A DNA stretch of 64,000 bases from NCBI RefSeq assembly GCF_001723285.1, contig NZ_LPWG01000014.1:186001-250000 (forward strand). The letters are read 5' to 3'. The notes below the pieces were generated by a model that ran no database searches, had not been told where the DNA came from, and was given only the letters and a program-made list of their open reading frames with translations. Below are positions 27,085 through 35,789 of the stretch, one piece after another. The DNA comes from Methyloceanibacter methanicus (GTDB taxonomy: Bacteria; Pseudomonadota; Alphaproteobacteria; Rhizobiales; Methyloligellaceae). Position 1 is the stretch's first letter. Each line of letters opens with the position of its first letter. The translations under genes and the position numbers were made by a program.

Positions 27085-27594
27085 GCAGCCTTCGCCCAAG
27101 GCCGGCAGGGCAGGGGCGTCCCCGGGGCGCAGCGGTTTGCCGCACATCGCTGCCTCTTGCGCTTCCCGTCATTTCGACTATGACGTTTGCAAAACGGCCA
27201 AAGTGCCCAAAAAAGCAAAGAACAAATTCCTATTGTTCCTAAGCTAGAGATGGCGCCCCGCCGAAAGGGGCGGCGGAGGACAACGCCATTACGACCGTGG
27301 CGAAGAAGCGAACGGGCCGCGCCGTAAGCGGCGCGGCTGGGCAGAACGGGGCCGTTGGGGCAAGGGCGTTTCGTCCCGCTCCGGGCAGCCTCTGGCATGC
27401 TCGAATGCCGCGTAAGCCCTCTGCCAGCAGGCGAATTTCCGACTTTTTTCTGACTCAATCGCCTTCGAAGCGTTAGTGTTGCTCGGCATGCCCTCAGGCG
27501 AAGGCATGGCACCTCAACGCCAGAGGAAGGTCGGACCGGACTTTGATTTCGATAGGCTCAACCAAAACTGAAACTAGGGTAAGGAAGACGTACC
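27085..27594. promoter_or_regulatory. Leader region of the cytochrome gene
   Basis: 510 bp without a credible gene. It holds an AT-rich block with TTTGCAAAACGGCCAAAGTG (about 27187-27206), the inverted repeat GAACAA-N7-TTGTTC (27220-27238), and a strong hairpin GCCGCGCCG-TAAG-CGGCGCGGC (27316-27337) without T-run. The promoter probably lies near the AT-rich block, giving a long leader. Confidence 0.45.
27220..27238. promoter_or_regulatory. Inverted repeat GAACAA-N7-TTGTTC
   Basis: A perfect 6-bp inverted repeat in the AT-rich block about 360 bp before the cytochrome ATG; a possible operator. Confidence 0.4.
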
Positions 27595-28122
27595 GTGCGC
27601 AAGATTATCACTGGAGTACTGACAGTTGCCTTCGTGGGCGCCATGAGCGCGTTCGCGTTGGGCGCCAAGGCGGAAGAGTGCTGTGCCAAGGACGACAAGA
27701 CCCCGCCGCTGGAGCTCATTGAGAAGACCCCGATTGGCGGTCTGCACAACCCCTACAATGACGACGTGACGGGCATGGAAGAGGTCGGCCACAAGAAATA
27801 CCTTTCCTACAGCTGCAATGGCTGCCATGGCGGCGGCGGCGGCGGCGGCATGTGCCCGCCCCTGACGAACGATACCTTCGTGTATGGCGCTGACGACGAC
27901 ACGCTGTTCCGCCTGATCGCGCTGGGCTCCGACGAGCTGCAGAAGGACGGTTACACGCGCGTCCGCAAAGAGATCGTGACGGGGCCGATGCCGCCGTTCG
28001 GCAACATCATCAAGACCTCCGACGAACTGTGGCGAGTCATCGCCTTCATCCGCGCCAAGAATCCGAGCTCCATGAAGGACGTGTCCAACCCGGCGCAGAC
28101 GCCCGGTGGCGCCGCCGAGTAA
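27595..28122 (+). CDS. xoxG: Cytochrome c of the XoxG/cytochrome cL role
   Basis: 175 residues. The signal peptide is MRKIITGVLTVAFVGAMSAF, ending near AKA. One haem site is present: SCNGCHGG (Cys74, Cys77, His78), followed by a remarkable run of Gly; the axial Met is probably in GPMPPFG (about residue 132). The last part WRVIAFIRAKNPSS is a typical cytochrome c end. Cytochromes of this kind take electrons from XoxF to the oxidase chain. It has its own leader and terminator, so it is a separate transcript. An extra Cys pair (EECCAKDDK) just after the signal peptide is unusual. Confidence 0.85.
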   Translation: MRKIITGVLTVAFVGAMSAFALGAKAEECCAKDDKTPPLELIEKTPIGGLHNPYNDDVTGMEEVGHKKYLSYSCNGCHGGGGGGGMCPPLTNDTFVYGADDDTLFRLIALGSDELQKDGYTRVRKEIVTGPMPPFGNIIKTSDELWRVIAFIRAKNPSSMKDVSNPAQTPGGAAE

Positions 28123-28156
28123 CAAGGCTCAAAACTCTTTCACCAAGACGAGATTG

Positions 28157-28189
28157 AAAGGCCGCCACTCCCTCGGGACGGCGGCCTTT
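28157..28189 (+). terminator. Rho-independent terminator after the cytochrome gene
   Basis: AAAGGCCGCC and GGCGGCCTTT pair in a perfect 10-bp stem around a 13-base loop, with T residues at the end. Confidence 0.85.
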
Positions 28190-28204
28190 CTGCATCCTGA
28201 AACC

Positions 28205-28223
28205 TTGGTAATGTTTTTGCCAA
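28205..28223. promoter_or_regulatory. TTGGTA-N7-TGCCAA element
   Basis: Imperfect relative of the TTGGCA-N8-TGCCAA palindrome, in the promoter region of the first binding-protein gene. A second arm GTTGGCGAA follows at 28237. It aligns with the perfect element before the second binding-protein gene, including the preceding GGCGGCCTTTC. Confidence 0.45.
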
Positions 28224-28303
28224 CATCTGGAAGGCAGTTGGCGAAATCCATATACTCTGCGTCGGAATTCCGTGTCAGCACACGGGCAATTGTCCTGCCG
28301 CAT

Positions 28304-28323
28304 TTGGCAGGTCAGATTGCCGA
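28304..28323. promoter_or_regulatory. Palindrome TTGGCA-N8-TGCCGA
   Basis: Half sites match in five of six bases with the same 8-bp spacing as the other elements; it lies 87 bp before the start of the first binding-protein gene. Confidence 0.5.
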
Positions 28324-28409
28324 ACGTGAGCGGGCGCGGAACAGGAGTCAGACGCGACGGAGCGCGCTTGAGAATGCTCCGCGCTGGATTGGGAACGCCA
28401 AGGAAAGTG

Positions 28410-29731
28410 ATGCAACTGTTGCGCTCGAAATTTCCAGCCTTGATCGGTGTGTGTTTGCTCGCTGGCGTCGCCACGCCGGTGCCTGCTGCCGCGGAGGAGA
28501 CGGCCGAGACGCCGTCCGCGGAGACACCGGCCCCGGACGCTCCGTCTTCGAGGGCCCCGGCGGCAAAGCCTGCCGCCGCGACCAAGAAGACCGCCGCCCC
28601 CGCCGCCGATAAGAAGTTGTTGCGGATCGTCTATCTCGGCAAGGAGTACGACGAGCCGCTCCCGCTCTCCTACGCGGAGAAGGAGATCACCGACAAAGGC
28701 ATTCAAGGCGCGCGCCTCATGCTGAAAGAGGCCAATCAAGCCGGCAATTTCGTCGGCTATGCCTTTGAGATGGACGAGGTCATCGTGCCCGAGGACGGGG
28801 ACGTCGTCGCCAAGGCCAAGGAGAGGCTGGCCGCGGGCGATCGCTTTTTTATCGCCGACCTGGAGCCCGACGATCTCTTGGCCGTGGCCGACCTGCCGGA
28901 GGCCAAGGACGCGCTCTTCATGAACATCCGCTCCAGTGCCACGAAGCTGCGTCAGGAGGAGTGCCGCCAGAACGTCTTCCACATCATTCCCGACTACGCG
29001 ATGCGCGCGGACGCCATTGCCCAATATCTGATCTGGAAGAAGTGGCCCAAATGGTACGTCGTGCGCCGCGATACGCCGGAGGATCAGGATTACGTTGCGC
29101 AAGTGGAGCGCTCCGCCAAGCGGTTTGGCGGCAAGGTCGTGGAGGATCATCTGTACGATCTGCCGCCCGGCGCCCGGAACCTCGATTCCGGTCACCAGCA
29201 AATTCAACAGCAGATGGCGCAGGAGACCGAACGCGCGCCCGAGCATGACGTCGTTTGGGCGATCAACAGCGACGACGATTTCGGCGACTACCTGATGTAT
29301 CGCACCACGTTGCCGCGACCCGTGGTCGGTACCCAAGGGCTTCAGGCGACCGCGTGGGACAAGTCCTATACGGAGTCCGGCGGCATGCATTTTCAGAACG
29401 CCATTCCGAAGCTTGCCAATCGCGCGCCGGTGGAACGCGACTACACGGCCTGGCTGGGTTTCCGGTCGCTGGCCGACGCGGCGATGAAGTCGGGCACGGT
29501 CGATCCCAAGGGCGTGAAGGACTACATGCTCTCCGATCAGTTCCGGCTCGAAGCGTTCAAGGGGCAGGCCCTGAGCTTCCGGCCATGGGATCACCAGATG
29601 CGGCAACCGGTCATCCTTGGCGGCGCACGCGCGTGCCTGTCACGACGTCGCCGCAGGAAGGCTTCCTGCACCCGACCAACATCACCGACACGCTCGGTTT
29701 CGATCAGCCCGAATCCAAGTGCAAGTTCTAA
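28410..29731 (+). CDS. PQQ-dehydrogenase-associated ABC-type binding protein, first copy, frame broken near the end
   Basis: About 440 residues. The signal peptide ends VPAAAEE and is followed by an Ala/Pro/Lys linker, then LLRIVYLGKEYDEPLPLSYA and a type 1 periplasmic binding fold (FFIADLEPDDLLAVADLP, HIIPDYAMRADAIAQYLIWK, EHDVVWAINSDDDFGDYL). This is the substrate-binding family that accompanies PQQ alcohol dehydrogenase systems (TIGR03863-like). Near 29625 one base is missing; the true end reads SPQEGFLHPTNITDTLGFDQ and stops at 29731. AAGGA precedes the ATG at 28410. No ABC ATPase or permease gene is near, so it may act as a periplasmic chaperone or sensor instead of an importer part. Confidence 0.8.
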
Positions 29732-29891
29732 ACGCGATCTCCGGCTAAGGGGATCCGGTGATGCGCGCGGCGTGTTCCCGCCGGCGCTATGGCGGCTGCC
29801 CATCTTGCAGCACTCGCGCCAAGGACCGAAGACCAAGTTCCTGAGCGGCGCTGCTCGCTTGGGAATGGCGGCCTTTCCGCGTCCTGCAACA

Positions 29892-29911
29892 GTGGCAACA
29901 AAGATTGCCAC
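29892..29911. promoter_or_regulatory. Palindrome GTGGCA-N8-TGCCAC
   Basis: Perfect 6-bp arms with the 8-bp spacing seen at the other elements, about 195 bp before the second binding-protein gene. TTGGCATTGG follows directly. Confidence 0.5.
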
Positions 29912-30105
29912 CACTTGGCATTGGTCGGACGAAGCCCCTGTACCATTTTGGGAACTGAGCCTTCGCTCTTGGCGGAACAATGCTCCAAGCGGGTGGACAA
30001 TTGATCCGTCCGTGCGGTGCGCATTGTCGAGGGCGAGACGGCCCGAGACCGAAGGGCGCGAAAAGCCCTCTGACAACAACAACCAAACTTGGAAACGTTC
30101 GAGAC

Positions 30106-31434
30106 ATGAAACTGAGTTTACGTGTTTCCCCGCCGCCGCGTGCCCTCTGCTCTGGGATGGCGATCGCGGCCTTCCTTTTCTCATCGATAGCGATTGGATC
30201 TTTGCCGGCAGGCGCCGAAGACGCGGAGGCGCCGGCGGAAGCCAAGACGCCGCCGGAACCCAAGTCCAAGAGCGCTGCGCCGGCCGCGGCCATGCCGGGT
30301 GTCAAAGAGAAGAAGCTGATGCGCGTCTTCTACCTCGGCAAGAAATATGAAGAGCCGCTCCCGCTCTCCTATGCCGAAGCAGTCATCGAGGACAAAGGCA
30401 TCCAAGGGGCCCGTCTTGCCGAGAAGGACGCCAACAAGGCCGGCTCCTTCCTCGGCAATACCTTCGAGCTGGAGGAGGGCGTCGTTCCCGAAGACGGCGA
30501 TGTGGTGGCGAAGGCCAAGGAGGCGCTGGCAGCCGGTCAACGCTTCTTCCTCACCGACCTCGAGCCCGACGATCTGCTGGCCGTGGCCGATCTGCCCGAG
30601 GCCGAGGACGCCATCTTCATGAATATCCGCTCCAGCGCCACGAAGCTGCGCCAGGAGGAGTGCCGCCAGAACGTCTTCCATATCGCGCCCGACTATGCCC
30701 AGCGCGCGGACGCCATTGCCCAGTACATGATCTGGAAGAAATGGCCGCGCTGGTTCCTGATCCGGCGCGACACCGTGGAGGATCAGGACTATGCTGAGCA
30801 GGTGAAGCGGGCGGCGGGCCGGTTCGGCGGCAAGGTGGTCGAGGACCATCTCTACAACCTGCCCCCGGGTGCCCGGAACCTGGACTCGGGCCACCAGCAA
30901 ATCCAGAAGCAAATGGCCGAGGAAACCCAACGTGCGCCCGAGCACGACGTCGTCTGGGTCGTCAACAGCGACGACGATTTCGGCGACTACCTGGCCTACC
31001 GCACCTATAGCCCGCGGCCCGTCGTCGGCACGCAAGGCCTGCAGGCGCTTGCCTGGGACCCGTCCTACACCGAATATGGCGCGATGCGGTTCCAGAACGC
31101 GCTTCCCAAGCTGGCGAACCGGAACCCCGTCGAGCGGGACTATCTGGCGTGGATCGCCTTCCGCTCCCTGTCAGACACCCTGAAGAACACCGGGAGCGTG
31201 GATCCGGAAGAAGTGAAAGCCTATATGCTCTCGGACGATTTCAAGCTCGCCGCCTACAAGGGGCAAGCCATGAACTTCCGGGACTGGGACCACCAGCTTC
31301 GCCAGCCTATTATCCTTGGTGGCGGTCCGCGTGTTCCCGTCTCGACGTCGCCGCAGGAGGGCTTCCTGCATCCAAAATACGTGACCGACACGCTTGGTTT
31401 TGATAAGCCTGAATCCAAATGCAAGTTCAAATAA
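30106..31434 (+). CDS. PQQ-dehydrogenase-associated ABC-type binding protein, second copy
   Basis: 442 residues, intact and collinear with the first copy: signal peptide, Ala/Pro/Lys linker, LMRVFYLGKKYEEPLPLSYA, FFLTDLEPDDLLAVADLPEA, DYLAWIAFRSLSD and the end SPQEGFLHPKYVTDTLGFDK. The copies are roughly 75% identical by eye, so they are an old tandem duplication. The upstream DNA is also partly duplicated (GGCGGCCTTTC plus the palindrome). Only 20 bp separate it from the beta-propeller gene, so these two form an operon. The ligand is unknown; neighbours point to methanol dehydrogenase assembly or PQQ or metal handling. Confidence 0.85.
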   Translation: MKLSLRVSPPPRALCSGMAIAAFLFSSIAIGSLPAGAEDAEAPAEAKTPPEPKSKSAAPAAAMPGVKEKKLMRVFYLGKKYEEPLPLSYAEAVIEDKGIQGARLAEKDANKAGSFLGNTFELEEGVVPEDGDVVAKAKEALAAGQRFFLTDLEPDDLLAVADLPEAEDAIFMNIRSSATKLRQEECRQNVFHIAPDYAQRADAIAQYMIWKKWPRWFLIRRDTVEDQDYAEQVKRAAGRFGGKVVEDHLYNLPPGARNLDSGHQQIQKQMAEETQRAPEHDVVWVVNSDDDFGDYLAYRTYSPRPVVGTQGLQALAWDPSYTEYGAMRFQNALPKLANRNPVERDYLAWIAFRSLSDTLKNTGSVDPEEVKAYMLSDDFKLAAYKGQAMNFRDWDHQLRQPIILGGGPRVPVSTSPQEGFLHPKYVTDTLGFDKPESKCKFK

Positions 31435-31454
31435 GCATACGTAAAGGGACGCTC

Positions 31455-32444
31455 ATGAAACGCACCAACCTTGCCATTACTTGCGCGACGACCCTGTTTT
31501 TGGGCGCCGCGGGTGTAGCCCATGCTGAGACGATCTTCGTCTCCAACGAGAAGGACAATACGATCACGGTCCTGGACGGCGACACGATGGAGGTGATTAA
31601 GACGATCGAGACGGCGCGGCGTCCGCGCGGCATCATTCTGGGCCCGGACTTCAAGGAATTGTTCGTGGCCGCCGGCGATGGCGACATCATCGATGTCATC
31701 GACACCAACACCCTGGAGATCACGCGGCAGCTCGAGAGCGGTCCCGATCCGGAGCTGATGGACGTCGACCCGGATGGCAAGATCATCTACATCGCCAACG
31801 AAGACGACAGCATGGTCACCATCATGGACGTCGCCAGCGGCGACGTGCTGGCCGAAGTGCCGGTGGGCGTCGAGCCCGAAGGCATGGCCGTGAGCCCGGA
31901 CAACAAGTACACCGCGGCCACCTCCGAGAGCACGAGCATGGCGCATATCATCGAGAATGCGTCCCAGCAGCTCGTGGCCAATGTCCTGGTCGACTCCCGG
32001 CCGCGCGAGGCCAAGTGGACCAAGGACGGCAAGGAGCTGTGGGTCTCCTCGGAGGTCGGCGGTACGGTCGCCGTGATCGACCCGGAGACTTGGGAGATCA
32101 CTAAGAAGATCACCTTCGAGGTCCCCGGCGTCCGCCCCGAGCAGCTTCAGCCGGTCGGCATGGACTTCGTGAAGGACGGCACGCTGATGATGGTGCCGCT
32201 TGGGCCGTCGAACCGCGTGGCGGTCATCGACACCGCCAAGAAGGAGGTCGTCGACTATATCCTGGTCGGACAGCGTCCCTGGCACGGTGAGCCGAGCGCC
32301 GACGGCAAGAGCTACTACGTCGCCAACGGCCTGACCAACGACATGACCATCATCGACCTCGACTCGCTGAAGGCAACGAAGTCCGTCCCCGTGGGACGTC
32401 TTCCCTGGGGCGTCGCCGTGATGCCCGGCAAGCCTGGCGCGTAG
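31455..32444 (+). CDS. PQQ-system-associated YVTN-type beta-propeller protein
   Basis: 329 residues, signal peptide MKRTNLAITCATTLFLGAAG ending AHA. The mature part consists of about seven YVTN-like repeats: IFVSNEKDNTITVLDGDT, LFVAAGDGDIIDVIDTNT, IYIANEDDSMVTIMDVAS, LWVSSEVGGTVAVIDPET, YYVANGLTNDMTIIDLDS. This is the propeller family that travels with the PQQ-associated binding protein (TIGR03866-like). It has no catalytic motif and is probably an assembly or interaction factor in the periplasm. The start is at 31455 with AGGGA upstream, 20 bp after the preceding gene. Confidence 0.87.
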   Translation: MKRTNLAITCATTLFLGAAGVAHAETIFVSNEKDNTITVLDGDTMEVIKTIETARRPRGIILGPDFKELFVAAGDGDIIDVIDTNTLEITRQLESGPDPELMDVDPDGKIIYIANEDDSMVTIMDVASGDVLAEVPVGVEPEGMAVSPDNKYTAATSESTSMAHIIENASQQLVANVLVDSRPREAKWTKDGKELWVSSEVGGTVAVIDPETWEITKKITFEVPGVRPEQLQPVGMDFVKDGTLMMVPLGPSNRVAVIDTAKKEVVDYILVGQRPWHGEPSADGKSYYVANGLTNDMTIIDLDSLKATKSVPVGRLPWGVAVMPGKPGA

Positions 32445-32478
32445 AGGCTTACGCCCAACAGATTAGAAACGCTGTGAG

Positions 32479-32509
32479 CGGCCGTCCCATCGCCTGGGGC
32501 GGCCGTTTT
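32479..32509 (+). terminator. Rho-independent terminator closing the xox island
   Basis: CGGCCGTCCC and GGGGCGGCCG pair in a 10-bp stem with one T-G pair and a 7-base loop, followed by TTTT. Confidence 0.85.
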
Positions 32510-32645
32510 CTCATGGCGGCGTTTGCCACCATGCTGGCGCGACGCTGCGCAGGCACCGCAACGCTGGATGAGGGAAGGGGTGGTACCGCCCGTCTCGGCG
32601 GACCGATAAGGAGACCGCCGGCTCGGGGCCCTAGCGCCCGGCGCG

Positions 32646-32891
32646 CTAGGTGCCCTGGAAGCTCGTTTCCGCTGGGTTCTTGACTTCCTTCAGGTGAAGG
32701 ATCGCCTCTTTCACGTACGGGTCGAGCCCGTCTCCGCCTTGATCGATATAGGCGAAGATCGCCTCGCGCATGCGCGGGTCCCAGAACTTCTTGATATGAC
32801 TAGCAATTCCCGGAACGATTTCGTCCTTCTTCTGATACTGGAAGAACTTACCGATCTGGTTCGCCATGTAGACGAGATTTTCGGGCTTCAT
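32646..32891 (-). CDS. fdsD: NAD-dependent formate dehydrogenase, delta subunit
   Basis: An 81-residue protein (MKPENLVYMANQIGKFFQYQ; HIKKFWDPRMREAIFAYIDQ) with the typical pattern of FdsD, the small subunit of the soluble molybdenum formate dehydrogenase that helps assembly or stability. It is the last gene of the fds operon, 41 bp after fdsA. In many bacteria fdsC (an FdhD-like sulfurtransferase) stands between fdsA and fdsD; it is absent here. Confidence 0.9.
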   Translation of the reverse strand: MKPENLVYMANQIGKFFQYQKKDEIVPGIASHIKKFWDPRMREAIFAYIDQGGDGLDPYVKEAILHLKEVKNPAETSFQGT

Positions 32892-32932
32892 GAACGCAAG
32901 GCTTTCCGTTGTGCGTGGCGAGGCGCGGACGA

Positions 32933-35779
32933 CTACTCCGCTGCCACCAAAGGTTCGGCGATACGGCGTGCCGCCTTCGACAGCTCCTCATACTCTTCCT
33001 GCCACTCGGACGGCCCGTTGCTCGGCGCGACCTGAACGGCCGTGACCTTGTATTCGGGGCAGTTCGTAGCCCAGTCGGAGTACTCGGTCGTCACCACGTT
33101 CACCTGCGTCGTCGGATGGTGGAACGTGGTGTAGACCACGCCCGGCGCCACACGCTCGGTGATCAGCGCCCGCAAGCTCGTCTCGCCGGCCCGGCTCGTG
33201 ATCTTCACGAAGTCGCCGTCGCGGACACCGCGGGTCTCGGCGTCGAAGGGATGGATCTCCAGCCGGTCCTCTTCGTGCCAGACCACGTTCTCGGTGCGCC
33301 GCGTCTGCGCGCCGACATTGTATTGGGACAGGATGCGGCCCGTGGTGAGAAGCAGCGGGAAGCGCGGGCCCGTCTTCTCGTCGGTCGCCACGTATTCGGT
33401 GACGACGAACTTGCCCTTGCCGCGCGTGAAGGTCTCGGTGTGCATGATCGGGGTGCCTTCCGGCGCCTCGTCGTTGCAGGGCCACTGCACCGAACCCAGC
33501 TCGTCGAGCTTCTCGTAGGAGACGCCCGTGAAGGTCGGGGTCAGGCGTGCGATCTCGTCCATGATCTGGGACGGATGATCGTAGTGCATGGGGTAGCCCA
33601 GCGCATTGGACAGCATCTGGGTGATCTCCCAGTCCTCGTAGCCGTTCATCGGCGCCATCACCTTACGCACGCGCTGGATACGGCGCTCCGCGTTGGTGAA
33701 GGTGCCGTTCTTCTCGAGGAAGGTCGAACCCGGCAGGAACACGTGAGCGTAGTTGGCGGTCTCGACCAGGAACAGATCCTGCACCACCACGCATTCCATC
33801 GCGGCAAGCCCCGCGGCCATGTGCTGGGTGTTGGGATCGGACTGCAGGATGTCCTCGCCCTGAATGTAGATGCCCTTGAACGACCCATCCAGCGCGGCAT
33901 CGATCATGTTGGGAATGCGCAGGCCCGGCTCGTTGAGGAGCGGACGGCCCCAAAGCGACTCGAACAGCTCCAGCGTCGCGGTTTCGGACACGTGCCGGTA
34001 ACCGGGCAGTTCGTGCGGGAAGGAGCCCATGTCGCAGGAGCCCTGCACATTGTTCTGACCGCGCAAGGGATTCACGCCCACGCCCTTGCGGCCGATATTG
34101 CCGGTCGCCATGGCGAGGTTGGCGATGGCCATGACCGTGGTCGAGCCTTGGCTGTGCTCGGTGACGCCGAGGCCGTAATAGATGGCCGCGTTGCCGCCCG
34201 TCGCGTAGAGCCGCGCGGCCTTGCGGATAAGGTCTGCGGGAACGCCCGACAGTTTCTCGACTTCTTCTGGCGCGTGACGCGGGTCGGCGACGAAGCGGGC
34301 CCAGTCCTCGAACTCGTCCCACTCGCAGCGCTCGCGGACGAATTGCTCGTTCACCAGGCCCTCGGTGACGATGACATGTGCCAGCGAGGTGAGCACGGCG
34401 ACGTTCGTGCCGGGCCTCAAGGGCAGATGGTAATTGGCCTTCACGTTCGGCGACTCGACCAGGTCGATCCTGCGGGGATCGACGACGATCAGCTTCGCGC
34501 CCTCGCGCAGGCGCTTCTTCATGCGCGAGGCGAAGACCGGATGGCCGTCGGTCGGGTTCGCCCCGATCACCAGGATCACGTCGGTGTCCTCGACGGAGTC
34601 GAAGTCCTGGGTGCCGGCGCTCTCGCCGTAGGTGGTCTTCAGGCCGTATCCCGTCGGCGAGTGGCATACGCGGGCGCAGGTATCGACATTGTTGTTGCCG
34701 AACCCGGCGCGGATCAGCTTCTGCACCAGGAAGGTCTCTTCATTGGTGCAGCGGGACGAGGTGATGCCGCCGATCGAGCTCTGGCCGTATTTGGCCTGGA
34801 TGCGCTTGAACTCCGACACGGTGTGCTGGATGGCTTCTTCCCAGGAGACCTCCCGCCACGGATCGGTGATCTTCTCGCGGATCATCGGTTTGGTGATGCG
34901 GTCCTTGTGGTGCGCGTAGCCATAGGCGAAGCGGCCCTTCACGCAGGAATGGCCGCGATTGGCCTTGCCTTCCTTTTGCGGGATCATGCGCACCAGCTCA
35001 TCGCCGCGCATCTCGGCCCGGAAGGAGCAGCCCACGCCGCAATAGGCACAGGTCGTCACGGTGGCCGTGTCGGGCGTGCCGATCTCGATCACCGATTTCT
35101 CGTTCAGCGTCGCCGTCGGGCAGGCCTGGACACAGGCGCCGCAGGACACGCATTCGGAGTCCAGGAAGCTCTCTTCCATCGAAGGCGACACCACCGACCC
35201 GAAGCCGCGATTGGCGATCGTCAGGGCGAAGGTGCCTTGCACCTCCTCGCAGGCGCGCACGCAGCGCGAGCACACGATGCACTTGGCGGGTTCGTAGGTG
35301 AAATAGGGGTTCGAGGCGTCGATGCCCGGATTCGGGTGCTTCTTACCGTCATAACCGTAGCGCACGTCGCGCAGGCCCACGGCGCCCGCCATGTCCTGCA
35401 ATTCGCAATCGCCATTGGCCGAGCAGGTGAGGCAGTCCAGCGGATGCTCGGAGATATAGAGCTCCATCACGCCTTTGCGGAGCCGCTTCAAGCGGTCCGT
35501 CTGCGTCTTGACCACCATGCCCTCGCCGACCGGCGTGGTGCAGGAGGCCGGCGTTCCGTTGCGGCCCTCGATCTCGATGAGGCAGAGCCGGCAGGAGCCG
35601 AACGAGTCCAGCATGTCCGTGGCGCAGAGTTTGGGGATCTGCGTGCCGAGCTCCATCGCCGCGCGCATGATGGAGGTTCCCTCCGGAACGGTTACTTCGG
35701 TTCCGTCGATGGTCAGGGTGACAAGCTTCTCTGACTTCGATTGGGGGGTTCCGTAGTCGATTTCCGGGTTCAAAGGCAT
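32933..35779 (-). CDS. fdsA: NAD-dependent formate dehydrogenase, catalytic alpha subunit
   Basis: 948 residues. A 2Fe-2S domain (Cys52, 63, 66, 80), a His-Cys3 cluster site (HPLDCLTCSANGDC), two 4Fe-4S ferredoxin sites (CIVCSRCVRAC and CVSCGACVQAC), another 4Fe-4S site (CAYCGVGC with Cys279) and the molybdopterin domain. The molybdenum ligand is Cys372 with His373 in VDTCARVCHSPTGYGL. The C-terminal pterin-binding domain is complete. It oxidises formate to CO2 in the cytoplasm and passes electrons through FdsB to NAD+. In a methylotroph this is the last energy-yielding step of C1 oxidation. No frame break is seen in 2.8 kb. Confidence 0.96.
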   Translation of the reverse strand: MPLNPEIDYGTPQSKSEKLVTLTIDGTEVTVPEGTSIMRAAMELGTQIPKLCATDMLDSFGSCRLCLIEIEGRNGTPASCTTPVGEGMVVKTQTDRLKRLRKGVMELYISEHPLDCLTCSANGDCELQDMAGAVGLRDVRYGYDGKKHPNPGIDASNPYFTYEPAKCIVCSRCVRACEEVQGTFALTIANRGFGSVVSPSMEESFLDSECVSCGACVQACPTATLNEKSVIEIGTPDTATVTTCAYCGVGCSFRAEMRGDELVRMIPQKEGKANRGHSCVKGRFAYGYAHHKDRITKPMIREKITDPWREVSWEEAIQHTVSEFKRIQAKYGQSSIGGITSSRCTNEETFLVQKLIRAGFGNNNVDTCARVCHSPTGYGLKTTYGESAGTQDFDSVEDTDVILVIGANPTDGHPVFASRMKKRLREGAKLIVVDPRRIDLVESPNVKANYHLPLRPGTNVAVLTSLAHVIVTEGLVNEQFVRERCEWDEFEDWARFVADPRHAPEEVEKLSGVPADLIRKAARLYATGGNAAIYYGLGVTEHSQGSTTVMAIANLAMATGNIGRKGVGVNPLRGQNNVQGSCDMGSFPHELPGYRHVSETATLELFESLWGRPLLNEPGLRIPNMIDAALDGSFKGIYIQGEDILQSDPNTQHMAAGLAAMECVVVQDLFLVETANYAHVFLPGSTFLEKNGTFTNAERRIQRVRKVMAPMNGYEDWEITQMLSNALGYPMHYDHPSQIMDEIARLTPTFTGVSYEKLDELGSVQWPCNDEAPEGTPIMHTETFTRGKGKFVVTEYVATDEKTGPRFPLLLTTGRILSQYNVGAQTRRTENVVWHEEDRLEIHPFDAETRGVRDGDFVKITSRAGETSLRALITERVAPGVVYTTFHHPTTQVNVVTTEYSDWATNCPEYKVTAVQVAPSNGPSEWQEEYEELSKAARRIAEPLVAAE

Positions 35780-35789
35780 CGGATATTCC

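Noticed and set aside
32909-35734. A 941-codon plus-strand open frame opposite fdsA
   Set aside because: It is a shadow of fdsA caused by codon bias; the translation is rich in His, Arg and Gly without domain structure.
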